A stretch of DNA of 39,573 bases, taken from the NCBI GenBank assembly GCA_024102915.1, contig JAGFJG010000017.1, positions 1 to 39,573 of the forward strand. Direction: 5' to 3'. The translations under genes were made by a program, and so were the position numbers. The notes beneath the pieces are model-generated. The model saw only the letters and a program-made list of their open reading frames with translations. It was not told the origin of the DNA and did not search any database. Positions 31,694 through 39,573 of this stretch are shown in pieces. This DNA is from Caldilineales bacterium (GTDB taxonomy: Bacteria > Chloroflexota > Anaerolineae > J102). The first letter of the stretch is position 1, and each line of letters begins with the position of its first letter.

Positions 31694-34318
31694 ATGACCA
31701 AAATCAACACCATCTATCTGATCAACCATACTCACACCGACATCGGCTATACTGATTATCAGGAAACGGTGTTTCGCCAGCTTTTGGGCTTTATCGACGA
31801 TGCCGTTGAGTTGGGAGAGGCGACCGCCGATTATCCGCCCGAAGCGCGTTTCAAGTGGACGTGTGAAGTCACGCCCTTTGTCGAGATGTATCTGCGGGAA
31901 CGGCCGTCCAGCCAGGTCGATCGATTCCTGGAACTGCACCGCCGTGGGCAAATGGCTGTAGCGGGCATGGCATATCATTGGACGCCGCTGCTTTCAACCG
32001 CCGGGATGATTCGCTCGCTCTACCCGGCCATGCGGCTGCGCCGAGATTATGGACTGCAAATCGAGACCGCCATGCAATGCGATGTGGATGGCGCCAGTTG
32101 GCTGTGGGCGGATTTGTTGCCGGCGGCGGGGTTCAAAGCTTTTACCATGTCGATCAACATGTATCGAGGGCGACGGCCTGAACCCGACCTCAACGCCTTT
32201 TGGTGGAAGGGGCCGGGCGGCGGCAAGCTGCTCAGCTTCAATGGCCCGCACTATCTTTATGCCATCTTCCGCTACGGCATCAGCGATTGGGAACGCGTGG
32301 ACAAGCTGCTGCCGCCGCAACTTGCCAAGCTGGAAGCGCGCGAAGATTATCCCTACGACTTCCTCTACGCCCAGGTCACGCACGGCGCCCGCGTGGACAA
32401 TGGCCCGCCCACCGACAATATCTCCGACTTTGTGCGGGATTGGAATGCCGCCGGACGCACGCCACGCATGGAAATCGTCACCGTCGATGAATTCATGCGG
32501 ATGGTGGCCAGGCGATACGGCGACCAGTTGTTCACATGGGAAGGCGATTGGGCGGATTGGTGGGCGGATGGCCCGGCCTCTTCGGCTTACGAGACCGGCC
32601 TCAATCGCTCGACCGAAGAACTGCTGCCTCTTGTCGACCTGCTTTCGACCCAGACCGGCGCTATCGAAGACAGACTGATCCAGCAGGCTTTTGACAACGT
32701 TTCGTTGTACGACGAACACACCTGGGGCGGATTCGCCAGCACCCGCCAGCCGCATTCCGCCTTTACCAGGGCGATTTTCAATCACAAGTCAGGCTACGCC
32801 TATCGCGGCTACGGCATCACCCACGAATTGCTGGCCGAAGGCGGGCGCGCCCTGGCAAAGGAAATGACCGGCGTCATACCCGAAGGCGAAAACTGGCGGC
32901 GCTGGGGTCAATACGTGGTTTCCGATCCCTCCGCCGATCCGGGAGCGCATCGCTTCCTGCTGATCAACCCCTCGGCCTGGACGCGCCATGTCCGCTATCC
33001 CCTGCCGCCCGACATCGGCGGCGCCGCCCCGTATGCGGTTCTCGAAATGTTCCTTGTCGACAACTATCGCGAGGGTTCGCCGCTGGCGACCGGCGCTGCG
33101 GCAGGCATGATGATCGATGCTCAACTGCCGCCTTTTGGTTATGAGATCATCGATTTCGCCGACGTGGAAATGGACCCGGCCATGGGCGTGAGTGAAGGCG
33201 TGATCGAAAACGAATTCTATCGAGTGCAGGTCGATCCGCAAACGGGCGGGTTAGCAAGCTGGTTTGATAAAGAGTTGGGTCGGGAGTTGGTGGACACGGA
33301 TTCGGCCTGGTCGTTCGGCCAATACCTCTACGAGTGGATCGACAGCCCTGCCGACCGCACCACCATGTTCCTGTTCAACTACGATCACGAAGACTTCGGC
33401 GACCGCTTCAAGAATACGCCCTTCCGGCGACACGGAGCAGAAAATGTACAGGTGATGCAGGCGTTGGTCGCTCCGCACGGCGTTTCCATCGAGGTGTTCT
33501 TCAGCGGGCCGGGCATCCGCCCCAGCCGGGTGCGCTACACCCTGCCCGCCCACCAGAAATCGCTCAACATCGACTTCGTGCTGGACAAAGAATACCGCAC
33601 CCTGGCCGAAGCTGTGTACATCCCCTTCCCCACTTCGCTCGACAACCCCACCTTCCATCTCGACCTGAACGGAGTGCCACTGGAGCCGGAAGTTGAACAA
33701 CTGCCCGGAAGCTGCCGTGATTGGTACGGCATCCATCGCTGGGCGGAAGTGGGCAACGCCGATGCTTCGGTCGTCATGGTTCCGGTCGACGCGCCGCTGG
33801 TGCAGGTGGGCGGGATCACCACCAGCCGCTGGGCGTGGAAGTTGGATACCAGCAATCCCACGCTCGTTTCGTGGGCGCTGCAGAACCATTGGGACACGAA
33901 CTTCAAGGCCAGCCAGGGCGAGGAGATGCTCTTCCGCTATCGCCTCACCTCGATGCCGGGCTACGACCCCGCCGCTGCCAGCCGTTTCGCCATGGAAGCC
34001 ACCATCCCGCCGCTGATCGTGCGCGTGGCCGGCGCTGAAACCGGACATAGCGGCCAGTTCATGGGCGTCTCGCCGGAGGGTGTGGCCGAAGTGCAACTCA
34101 AGCGGGCGATTGATGGCCGAGGCGTGGTGGTTCACGCTTACAATCTGACCAACGAAGCGCAATCGCTTAAGCTCTCCTTCCCGGCTATGTCGCCCACGGG
34201 CGCCTGGAAAACCTCGCCCATCGAGGAAGACGGCGACGCCCTGACGGTGTCGGGCAATTCAATCACCTTGAATGTCCCCACCCGCTCAATCGCTTCCGCC
34301 AGAGTCGTTTTCGGCTGA
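31694..34318 (+). CDS. Glycoside hydrolase family 38 (alpha-mannosidase-like) 1
   Basis: An 874-residue GH38-type enzyme, a zinc-dependent retaining alpha-mannosidase family. Zinc-binding H14 and D16 are in NHTHTDIGYT, the nucleophile/zinc ligand is probably D130 in MQCDVDGASW (equivalent to DPFGHS in eukaryotic enzymes), and H342 in LYDEHTWGG is the likely fourth ligand. The C-terminal half (from about 480) has the beta-sandwich typical of the family. No signal peptide is present, so it works in the cytoplasm on imported glycosides or oligosaccharides. The start follows AAAGGA. It lies 52 bp after the regulator and is a paralogue of the gene at 35511. Substrate specificity within GH38 is uncertain. 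Confidence 0.88.
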   Translation: MTKINTIYLINHTHTDIGYTDYQETVFRQLLGFIDDAVELGEATADYPPEARFKWTCEVTPFVEMYLRERPSSQVDRFLELHRRGQMAVAGMAYHWTPLLSTAGMIRSLYPAMRLRRDYGLQIETAMQCDVDGASWLWADLLPAAGFKAFTMSINMYRGRRPEPDLNAFWWKGPGGGKLLSFNGPHYLYAIFRYGISDWERVDKLLPPQLAKLEAREDYPYDFLYAQVTHGARVDNGPPTDNISDFVRDWNAAGRTPRMEIVTVDEFMRMVARRYGDQLFTWEGDWADWWADGPASSAYETGLNRSTEELLPLVDLLSTQTGAIEDRLIQQAFDNVSLYDEHTWGGFASTRQPHSAFTRAIFNHKSGYAYRGYGITHELLAEGGRALAKEMTGVIPEGENWRRWGQYVVSDPSADPGAHRFLLINPSAWTRHVRYPLPPDIGGAAPYAVLEMFLVDNYREGSPLATGAAAGMMIDAQLPPFGYEIIDFADVEMDPAMGVSEGVIENEFYRVQVDPQTGGLASWFDKELGRELVDTDSAWSFGQYLYEWIDSPADRTTMFLFNYDHEDFGDRFKNTPFRRHGAENVQVMQALVAPHGVSIEVFFSGPGIRPSRVRYTLPAHQKSLNIDFVLDKEYRTLAEAVYIPFPTSLDNPTFHLDLNGVPLEPEVEQLPGSCRDWYGIHRWAEVGNADASVVMVPVDAPLVQVGGITTSRWAWKLDTSNPTLVSWALQNHWDTNFKASQGEEMLFRYRLTSMPGYDPAAASRFAMEATIPPLIVRVAGAETGHSGQFMGVSPEGVAEVQLKRAIDGRGVVVHAYNLTNEAQSLKLSFPAMSPTGAWKTSPIEEDGDALTVSGNSITLNVPTRSIASARVVFG

Positions 34319-34336
34319 TACCAAACGGAACTCTTC

Positions 34337-35419
34337 ATGTCAACAGGCGTGCCACGAAATCACGGTTGTCGTATATCCGACGACTGGACCTATAAGGGGA
34401 TGAAAACGCTCATCCTCGAAAACGAGTTGCTACGCGTCACCGTGCTGCTCGACAAAGGTTCCGACATCGTCGAATTCCGTTACAAGCCGCTCGACCTGGA
34501 TGTCCTGCTTCTTGCGCCGGGCGGCATCCGCAACCCCAACCGTGGCGTCCTCTCCGCACCCTCTTCGGGACCGTTCCTCGATTACTTCAGCGGCGGCTGG
34601 AATGAAGTGCTGCCCAACGGCGGCCCCGCCATCCGTTACAAGGGCGCTGAATTAGGCCAACATGGCGAAGTTAGTCTGATCCCCTGGGATCACGCCATTC
34701 TCGAAGACACGCCCGACCGGGTCTCTGCACGACTCTGGGTGAGGCCCCTGCGTACACCGTTTTTTCTGGAGAAAGTGCTCTCGCTGGAATCCGGTCGGGC
34801 TGTCTTAACAATCGAGGAGCATCTGACGAACGAAGGCAGCGAACCGCTGCATGCCATGTGGGGCCATCACATCGCTTTTGGCCGACCCTTTCTCGACGAA
34901 GGCGCTGTCATCAACACGCCAGCCCGCCAATTCCTCGTGCACGAGGCTATGCCGGGCTATGAACCCCGTCGTTTCCAGCCTGGGTTTACCGGCGAGTGGC
35001 CGCACGTCCCAGCACCGGATGGATCGCTGGCCGATGCCAGCCAGGTTCCGGCTTATGGGGACATGCAGGCGCAGGAGATGGCCTATCTCACCGGCTTCGA
35101 CCAGGGCTGGTATGCCATCACCAATCCGGTGCGGCAGGCGGGGTTCGGCATCCATTTCGATCCGAAGCTGTTTCGATACGTATGGTATTGGCAACAGCTC
35201 GGCGACGTCGCCCAGGGCTATCCCTGGTGGGGTCGTTTCCACACCGCCGCCCTTGAACCCTGGACGAGCTACCCAACCAACGGGCTGAATGAAGCCATCG
35301 CCAATGGCACCGCCCTGGAACTACAGCCCGGCGAAACCGTCGAAACGAAACTGACCGCCGTTTGCTACGCCGGGCGCAGTCGAGTCTCGGCCATATCCGC
35401 CGACGGCGACGTAAGCTAA
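34337..35419 (+). CDS. DUF4432 family protein (galactose mutarotase-like fold)
   Basis: A 360-residue protein of the DUF4432/aldose 1-epimerase-like group, beta-sandwich proteins that bind carbohydrates. The start at 34337 is kept, although its ribosome site is weak, because the family's conserved N-terminus (HGCRISDDWTYKGMKTLILENELLRV...DKGSDIVEFRYKP) begins there; the in-frame ATG at 34400 would cut it. Conserved-looking segments are GGWNEVLPNGG, MWGHHIAFGRPFL and WYWQQLGDVAQGYPWWGR. Function is unknown; mutarotation of the sugar released by the neighbouring GH38 enzymes, or isomerisation of it, would fit. It sits between the two GH38 genes. Confidence 0.85.
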   Translation: MSTGVPRNHGCRISDDWTYKGMKTLILENELLRVTVLLDKGSDIVEFRYKPLDLDVLLLAPGGIRNPNRGVLSAPSSGPFLDYFSGGWNEVLPNGGPAIRYKGAELGQHGEVSLIPWDHAILEDTPDRVSARLWVRPLRTPFFLEKVLSLESGRAVLTIEEHLTNEGSEPLHAMWGHHIAFGRPFLDEGAVINTPARQFLVHEAMPGYEPRRFQPGFTGEWPHVPAPDGSLADASQVPAYGDMQAQEMAYLTGFDQGWYAITNPVRQAGFGIHFDPKLFRYVWYWQQLGDVAQGYPWWGRFHTAALEPWTSYPTNGLNEAIANGTALELQPGETVETKLTAVCYAGRSRVSAISADGDVS

Positions 35420-35510
35420 ACTGAAGTCACACAGAAGTATCGTTTTCAATGTGATGTTAGTTTGAATTCAATATCCAGTATCAAATACCTCATATCAACC
35501 CTGATACACC

Positions 35511-38153
35511 ATGACCAAAATCAACACCATCTATCTGATCAGCCACGTCCATACCGATATCGGCTACACCGACCACCAGGAAGTGCTATTCCGCCAGCAG
35601 TGCGACTATATCGATCGGGCGATCGAGTTGTGCGAAGCCACATCCGACTATCCGGTCGAGGCGCGCTACCACTGGACGTGCGAGGTTTCGTCCATGGTCG
35701 AGCGGTACATGCACAGCCGCCCCGCCAGCCAGATCGACCGATTCCTGAGGCTGAATGCCGAAGGGCGCATCGCCGTTTCGGGCATGCAATACCACTGGAC
35801 GCCGATGCTTTCGCCCGCCGCCATGGCGAGATCGCTCTATCCGGTGATGCGGCTGCGCAAAGATTATGGCGTGCGTATCACAGCCGGCATGCAATGCGAT
35901 GTGGATGGGGCCAGCTGGCTGTGGGCCGACCTGTTGCCCGCCATCGGCATCAAAGGCCTGACCATGTCGATCAATGCTTATCGAGGCGACCGACCTGACC
36001 CCGACCTGACGGCATTTTGGTGGGAAGGGCCGGGCGGCAATCGCCTGCTCACCTTCAATGGCCCGCATTACGCGTACGGCATCTTTTTCTATGGAATGGG
36101 CAACCTGCCCTATGCCAGGGAGATTTTGCCCAAAGCCCTGAGCAAGCTGGAAGCGCGTGAGGATTATCCCTACGACTTCCTCTATGCCCAGGCCACTCAT
36201 CCCGCCCTGCCCGACAACGGCCCGCCCTTCGAGGCTCTCTCCGACTTCGTGCGGGATTGGAACGACAGCGAGGGTTCACCCCGAATCGTTTTCACCACGG
36301 TCGACGGCTTTTTGGACATGCTGCACGAGCGATACGGCGCAACGTCACCGACCTGGAGGGGCGATTGGGCGGATTGGTGGGCGGACGGCGTCGGTTCTTC
36401 AGCCTATGAAACGGCGGTCAACCGCACCAGCGAGGCTTTGCTCCCCGCCCTGGATTTGCTGGCAACGCAGGTCGACGGCCTCGACCCTGATCTGATCGAA
36501 CAGACTTATCACGACATTTCACTCTACGACGAACACACCTGGGGTTCGTTCAACAGCATCAACCAGCCGGATTCGCCCTTTACACGGGCACAGTTCAACC
36601 GCAAGGCTGGATTCGCCTATACCGGCTATGCCAATCTGCACGACCAACTGGCCAAAGCCGGGCGCAAGTTTGCCAGAGCCACAACAGGTAAGACGCCCGA
36701 AGGCGATGTGTGGCGGGAATGGCGACAGGGTGCGCCCAGGGATGCCACGGCGGACGATTCCAATGTGCGTTTTCTGATCATCAATCCGCTATCCTGGGCC
36801 TGCAGTTTCTCTAATTCCTTGCCATCCGATAGCGCCGGCGGCGCGCCCTACAACTTCTTGGAAGGCGCGTTCATCCGCAACTATCGCGACAGCTATCCGC
36901 AGAGCATCGCCGAAGGACGCAACAACCGGCCCGACAACTCGTCGGTTTTGCACGCGCAGCTTCCCGCTTTCGGATACCAGGTCATCGCCCCCTCCCCGGC
37001 GATGAAACCCGATGGGGCCGTTATGGGCGAAGGCTGGATGGAGAACGTCTGGTATCGTATCCAGGTCGATCCGGAAACGGGCGGGCTACTTTCGTGGCGG
37101 GATAAGGAACAGGGTCGGGAGTTGGCGAGCCAGAAAAGCGCGTGGCGGTTGGGGCAATATGTGTACGAAAGCATCGACGATCCACTGGATCGGGATGCCC
37201 TTTTCGATGGTGATTTCACCAAAGAGGGCTATGGCACGCAATTGAAGAACGCCCGCTTACGCCGCCAGTCGGTGACATCCGTGCAGGTAGGGCCAGCGCT
37301 TGATGACGGTCTTTCGATCGGCATCGAAGTTGTGATGACAGCGCCGGGAGCGCGCTCGGTGCGGGTGCGATACGCCTTGCCCCACGACGAGAAGGCGCTG
37401 CATGTGGATTTCGTGGTCGATAAGGAACCTGTAACCGCCGCCGAAGCCGTCTATGTGATGTTCCCCTTCGCCCTCGAACAACCGACTTTCCATCTCGATC
37501 TGAATGGCGTGCCGCTCGAAGTGGATGACGAACAGCTTCCCGGTTCCTGCCGGGATTGGTACGGCATCCAGCGCTGGGCCGAGGTATCGGACGTGGCCAG
37601 TTCGATTGTGATGGCTCCGGTGGACGCCCCGCTGGTGCAGCTGGGGGCAATCCAGACCGGACGCTGGGCAGCCGACCTGCAAGCGCCGGAAGCGACCCTT
37701 GTGGCCTGGCCGCTCAACAATTATTGGACGACCAACTTCCAGGCCAGCCAGGGCGGCGAATTGCTGTTCCGTTATCGCTTCACGACCATGCCCACATACG
37801 ATCCGGCCGCTGCCAGCCGCTTCGCCGCCGGGCATTTGGTCCCGCCGATCATCGTGCGCGTGCCGGGAGCGGAACTCAGCGCAGGCGGGCAGTTCATGAC
37901 AGTGGAGCCGGAAGGCGTTGCGGATGTGCAACTGAAGCGGGCGGCCGATGGTCGGGGCCTGATTGCACGGGCATTCAATCTCACTGCCGAGGCGCAAACC
38001 ATTCGCCTGAATTTCCCGGAACACATGCCCACGAATGCCAATCTTTGCTCGCCGATTGAGGATGATGGCGAAGCCCTCGCTGTCGTCAATGGTAGCATAA
38101 CACTTGCCATCCCCTCTCGTTCACTGGCCTCGGCCAGAATCATTTTCAGCTAA
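35511..38153 (+). CDS. Glycoside hydrolase family 38 (alpha-mannosidase-like) 2
   Basis: An 880-residue paralogue of the GH38 gene at 31694, alike over its whole length. The catalytic elements are conserved: HVHTDIGYT (H14, D16), MQCDVDGASWLWADLLP and LYDEHTWGSF. The first 31 nucleotides of both genes are identical, pointing to tandem duplication. No signal peptide; cytoplasmic. The ribosome site is weak, so translation may depend on upstream genes or the A/C-rich leader. The two copies differ in loops (for instance ISDWERVDKLLPP versus MGNLPYAREILPK around residue 195-210), so they may have split specificities for linkage or chain length. Confidence 0.88.
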   Translation: MTKINTIYLISHVHTDIGYTDHQEVLFRQQCDYIDRAIELCEATSDYPVEARYHWTCEVSSMVERYMHSRPASQIDRFLRLNAEGRIAVSGMQYHWTPMLSPAAMARSLYPVMRLRKDYGVRITAGMQCDVDGASWLWADLLPAIGIKGLTMSINAYRGDRPDPDLTAFWWEGPGGNRLLTFNGPHYAYGIFFYGMGNLPYAREILPKALSKLEAREDYPYDFLYAQATHPALPDNGPPFEALSDFVRDWNDSEGSPRIVFTTVDGFLDMLHERYGATSPTWRGDWADWWADGVGSSAYETAVNRTSEALLPALDLLATQVDGLDPDLIEQTYHDISLYDEHTWGSFNSINQPDSPFTRAQFNRKAGFAYTGYANLHDQLAKAGRKFARATTGKTPEGDVWREWRQGAPRDATADDSNVRFLIINPLSWACSFSNSLPSDSAGGAPYNFLEGAFIRNYRDSYPQSIAEGRNNRPDNSSVLHAQLPAFGYQVIAPSPAMKPDGAVMGEGWMENVWYRIQVDPETGGLLSWRDKEQGRELASQKSAWRLGQYVYESIDDPLDRDALFDGDFTKEGYGTQLKNARLRRQSVTSVQVGPALDDGLSIGIEVVMTAPGARSVRVRYALPHDEKALHVDFVVDKEPVTAAEAVYVMFPFALEQPTFHLDLNGVPLEVDDEQLPGSCRDWYGIQRWAEVSDVASSIVMAPVDAPLVQLGAIQTGRWAADLQAPEATLVAWPLNNYWTTNFQASQGGELLFRYRFTTMPTYDPAAASRFAAGHLVPPIIVRVPGAELSAGGQFMTVEPEGVADVQLKRAADGRGLIARAFNLTAEAQTIRLNFPEHMPTNANLCSPIEDDGEALAVVNGSITLAIPSRSLASARIIFS

Positions 38154-38189
38154 TCTCGACATCTCCGCCTGAAAATCCCCGCCAATCAC

Positions 38190-38196
38190 AAGGAGG
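38190..38196 (+). promoter_or_regulatory. Start-less Shine-Dalgarno-like element upstream of the third binding-protein gene
   Basis: AAGGAGG at 38190-38196 lies 104 nt before the ATG at 38294, which has its own GGAGGAG. No usable start codon follows it. Third case of this pattern in the window. A GGTCATAAGACC palindrome nearby (38229-38240) resembles the GGTCATACC motif. Confidence 0.4.
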
Positions 38197-38293
38197 CGCA
38201 AATCGACAATCATCCAATCGACATCTGTGGTCATAAGACCAAACCCGCATCGTTTCGATTCACCCCACAACTCTCTCATTTGGAGGAGAACCC

Positions 38294-39573
38294 ATGAAAC
38301 GCAATCTCTTGATCGTCGTTTTCGTACTGATCGCAGCACTGCTCCTGGCAGCCTGCGCCACCGCAGCGCCAGCACCGGCGCCCGCCCCAGCAGCCACAGA
38401 AGCGCCGGCCGCTGAAGAACCGGCAGCGGAACCTACAGAAGCCCCAGCCGAAGAACCGGCCACGGAAGCTGCCGCCGTTGAGCTCTATCATGATAAGGCG
38501 AGTTGGGACCCGAACTTTAACTTGATGGGTGAAATGTCCGCAACCGATACAGGCGTTGGCTTCACCGGCGTTCCTTTCGCAGACACCACCAACTACCAGA
38601 CAACAGTGCGCGCCGCCCTGGGCACCGATTCAGCGCCTGACCTGTATACCTGGTGGTCGGGTTACCGCATGGAGGACATTGTCAAAGCTGGCGTCGCCGC
38701 CGATCTGACCGCAGTCTGGGATAAGTATCTCGCCAGCGGCGAGTATAGCCAGGGCGTCGCCAATGCTTTCGCCTTCGACGGCAAGGTTTATGCTGTACCT
38801 TCGCTGACCGCCAACTGGGTTGTCTACTACAACAAGAATCTGTTCGAAGAGAACGGCTGGTCGGTTCCTACAAACTGGGATGAGTTCACGGCCTTGAACG
38901 ACGCGCTGGTGGAAAAGGGCATTACACCTATGGCCGTCACCATCGATGGCCGCTGGCCAGCATTCATCATGTTCGAGGAGATGGTGCTGCGCACCGCCGG
39001 CCCGGAATTCTACAACAAACTGGTCCAGGGTGAGGCCAAATACACCGATCCAGAGGTGGTTAACGCCCTGACGTTGTGGAAAGAGATGATCGAGAAGGGC
39101 TACTTTACCGACCCTGGCATCCCCTTCGGAACGGGTGAAAACGCCATTCTGCCCCTCTTCCAGAGCGGCCAGGTCGCCATGATCCCCATCGGTGACTGGT
39201 ACTCGACAACCCTGGTCGGCGGCGGTTTGGTGCCCGGCGAGGATTACGATGCCTTCATCATGCCGAACCAGAACTCTGATCTGCCGGCCGCTCTGTTCTT
39301 CGAAGCCGGGCCGCTGTTGGTTGGCGAGAAAAGCCCCAACAAGGAAAATGCTATCAAAGTCGCTGATTGGTGGATGTCAGTTGGCCCTCAGAACAAGTGG
39401 AGCGAGTTGAATGGCTTCACATCGGGTAATGCCAATGCCGAGCTTGCGAACGTGGTTGGCGCCGTGATTCAGCAATGGATCGCTGACATCAACGCCGAAT
39501 TCGTACAGCGCTATTGGGAAGCGACCCCGCCAGACATCGCCGAGTTTGCCGTGGACGAGCTTGGTCCCTTCAT
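38294..39573 (+). CDS. Family-1 extracellular sugar-binding lipoprotein, 3'-partial
   Basis: The first about 426 codons of a sugar ABC transporter binding protein, cut by the window edge. ATG at 38294 follows GGAGGAG (38282-38288). The signal peptide ends in a lipobox with Cys at residue 21 (LLLAAC), followed by a long Ala/Pro/Glu linker to about residue 60. The domain is of the SBP_bac_1 (maltose/multi-sugar binding) kind: APDLYTWWSGYRMEDIVKAG, AFDGKVYAVPSLTANWVVYYNKNLFEENGW, PTNWDEFTALNDAL and LFQSGQVAMIPIGDWY. It probably supplies the glycosides or oligosaccharides degraded by the upstream GH38 enzymes, with MalF/MalG-type permeases expected downstream of the window. Confidence 0.92.
   Translation, partial: MKRNLLIVVFVLIAALLLAACATAAPAPAPAPAATEAPAAEEPAAEPTEAPAEEPATEAAAVELYHDKASWDPNFNLMGEMSATDTGVGFTGVPFADTTNYQTTVRAALGTDSAPDLYTWWSGYRMEDIVKAGVAADLTAVWDKYLASGEYSQGVANAFAFDGKVYAVPSLTANWVVYYNKNLFEENGWSVPTNWDEFTALNDALVEKGITPMAVTIDGRWPAFIMFEEMVLRTAGPEFYNKLVQGEAKYTDPEVVNALTLWKEMIEKGYFTDPGIPFGTGENAILPLFQSGQVAMIPIGDWYSTTLVGGGLVPGEDYDAFIMPNQNSDLPAALFFEAGPLLVGEKSPNKENAIKVADWWMSVGPQNKWSELNGFTSGNANAELANVVGAVIQQWIADINAEFVQRYWEATPPDIAEFAVDELGPF

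Overview
The window (39,573 bp, GC-rich) looks like a chromosomal stretch of a heterotrophic Chloroflexota bacterium, probably of the Anaerolineae/Caldilineae kind. This is inference, from three lipoproteins that each carry a long Ala/Pro/Glu-rich linker after the lipobox Cys, the LysM plus Gmad2-like secreted protein, the many sugar-transport and sugar-catabolism genes, and spacers with short tandem repeats. No rRNA, tRNA, CRISPR array or transposase was seen.

Layout. (1) 1-659: 3' end of a 2-oxoacid dehydrogenase E2 gene. (2) 665-1609: AraC-type regulator, divergent from an operon at about 1763-6375 encoding a possible 73-residue leader protein, a URO-D family protein, a TIM-barrel isomerase-like protein, a PhyH-type Fe/2OG dioxygenase and an aldo/keto reductase. 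(3) 6517-21377: a long one-strand catabolic locus. It starts with an RpiR regulator, then MtnA-like isomerase, MtnK-like kinase, DhaK, DhaL, a four-gene sugar ABC importer (lipoprotein, double ATPase, two permeases) and a beta-hydroxyacid dehydrogenase. After a spacer with a 16-bp perfect palindrome come an FGGY kinase, a RuBisCO-like protein (RLP) and a second TIM-barrel protein. (4) 21457-25915 (minus): a LysM protein and a 1,037-residue lipoprotein fusing FG-GAP repeats, a UnbV/ASPIC domain and a di-heme MauG/cytochrome c peroxidase domain. (5) 25981-29395 (minus): a XylFGH-like ABC importer. (6) 29872-38153 (plus): a regulator fusing a DeoR helix-turn-helix, a periplasmic-binding-protein domain and a DeoR sensor domain, followed by two GH38 alpha-mannosidase-like genes flanking a DUF4432 gene. 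(7) 38294-end: a truncated family-1 sugar-binding lipoprotein.

How it may work. The importers deliver sugars or sugar derivatives. In region 3 the order dehydrogenase, kinase, RLP resembles the oxidise-phosphorylate-decarboxylate logic of known acid-sugar pathways that use RLPs (D-apionate) or related chemistry (tetronates), and DhaK/DhaL homologues phosphorylate small ketoses such as dihydroxyacetone or erythrulose. The RLP keeps the carbamylated-lysine position but has His where RuBisCO has the metal-ligand Glu, so it should not fix CO2. The exact substrate cannot be read from sequence; this is the best candidate for an undescribed pathway. Region 6 looks like cytoplasmic alpha-mannoside or related glycan breakdown controlled by a dual-sensor regulator.

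Non-coding features of note: all three sugar-binding lipoprotein genes have an extra start-less AAGGAGG 93-104 nt upstream of their start codon, and both whole importer operons have a strong hairpin just after the binding-protein gene. Four copies of a GGTCAWACC-like motif overlap the divergent promoters at 29.7-29.9 kb, and a family of GATGGACGATGG-type palindromes recurs in intergenic gaps.
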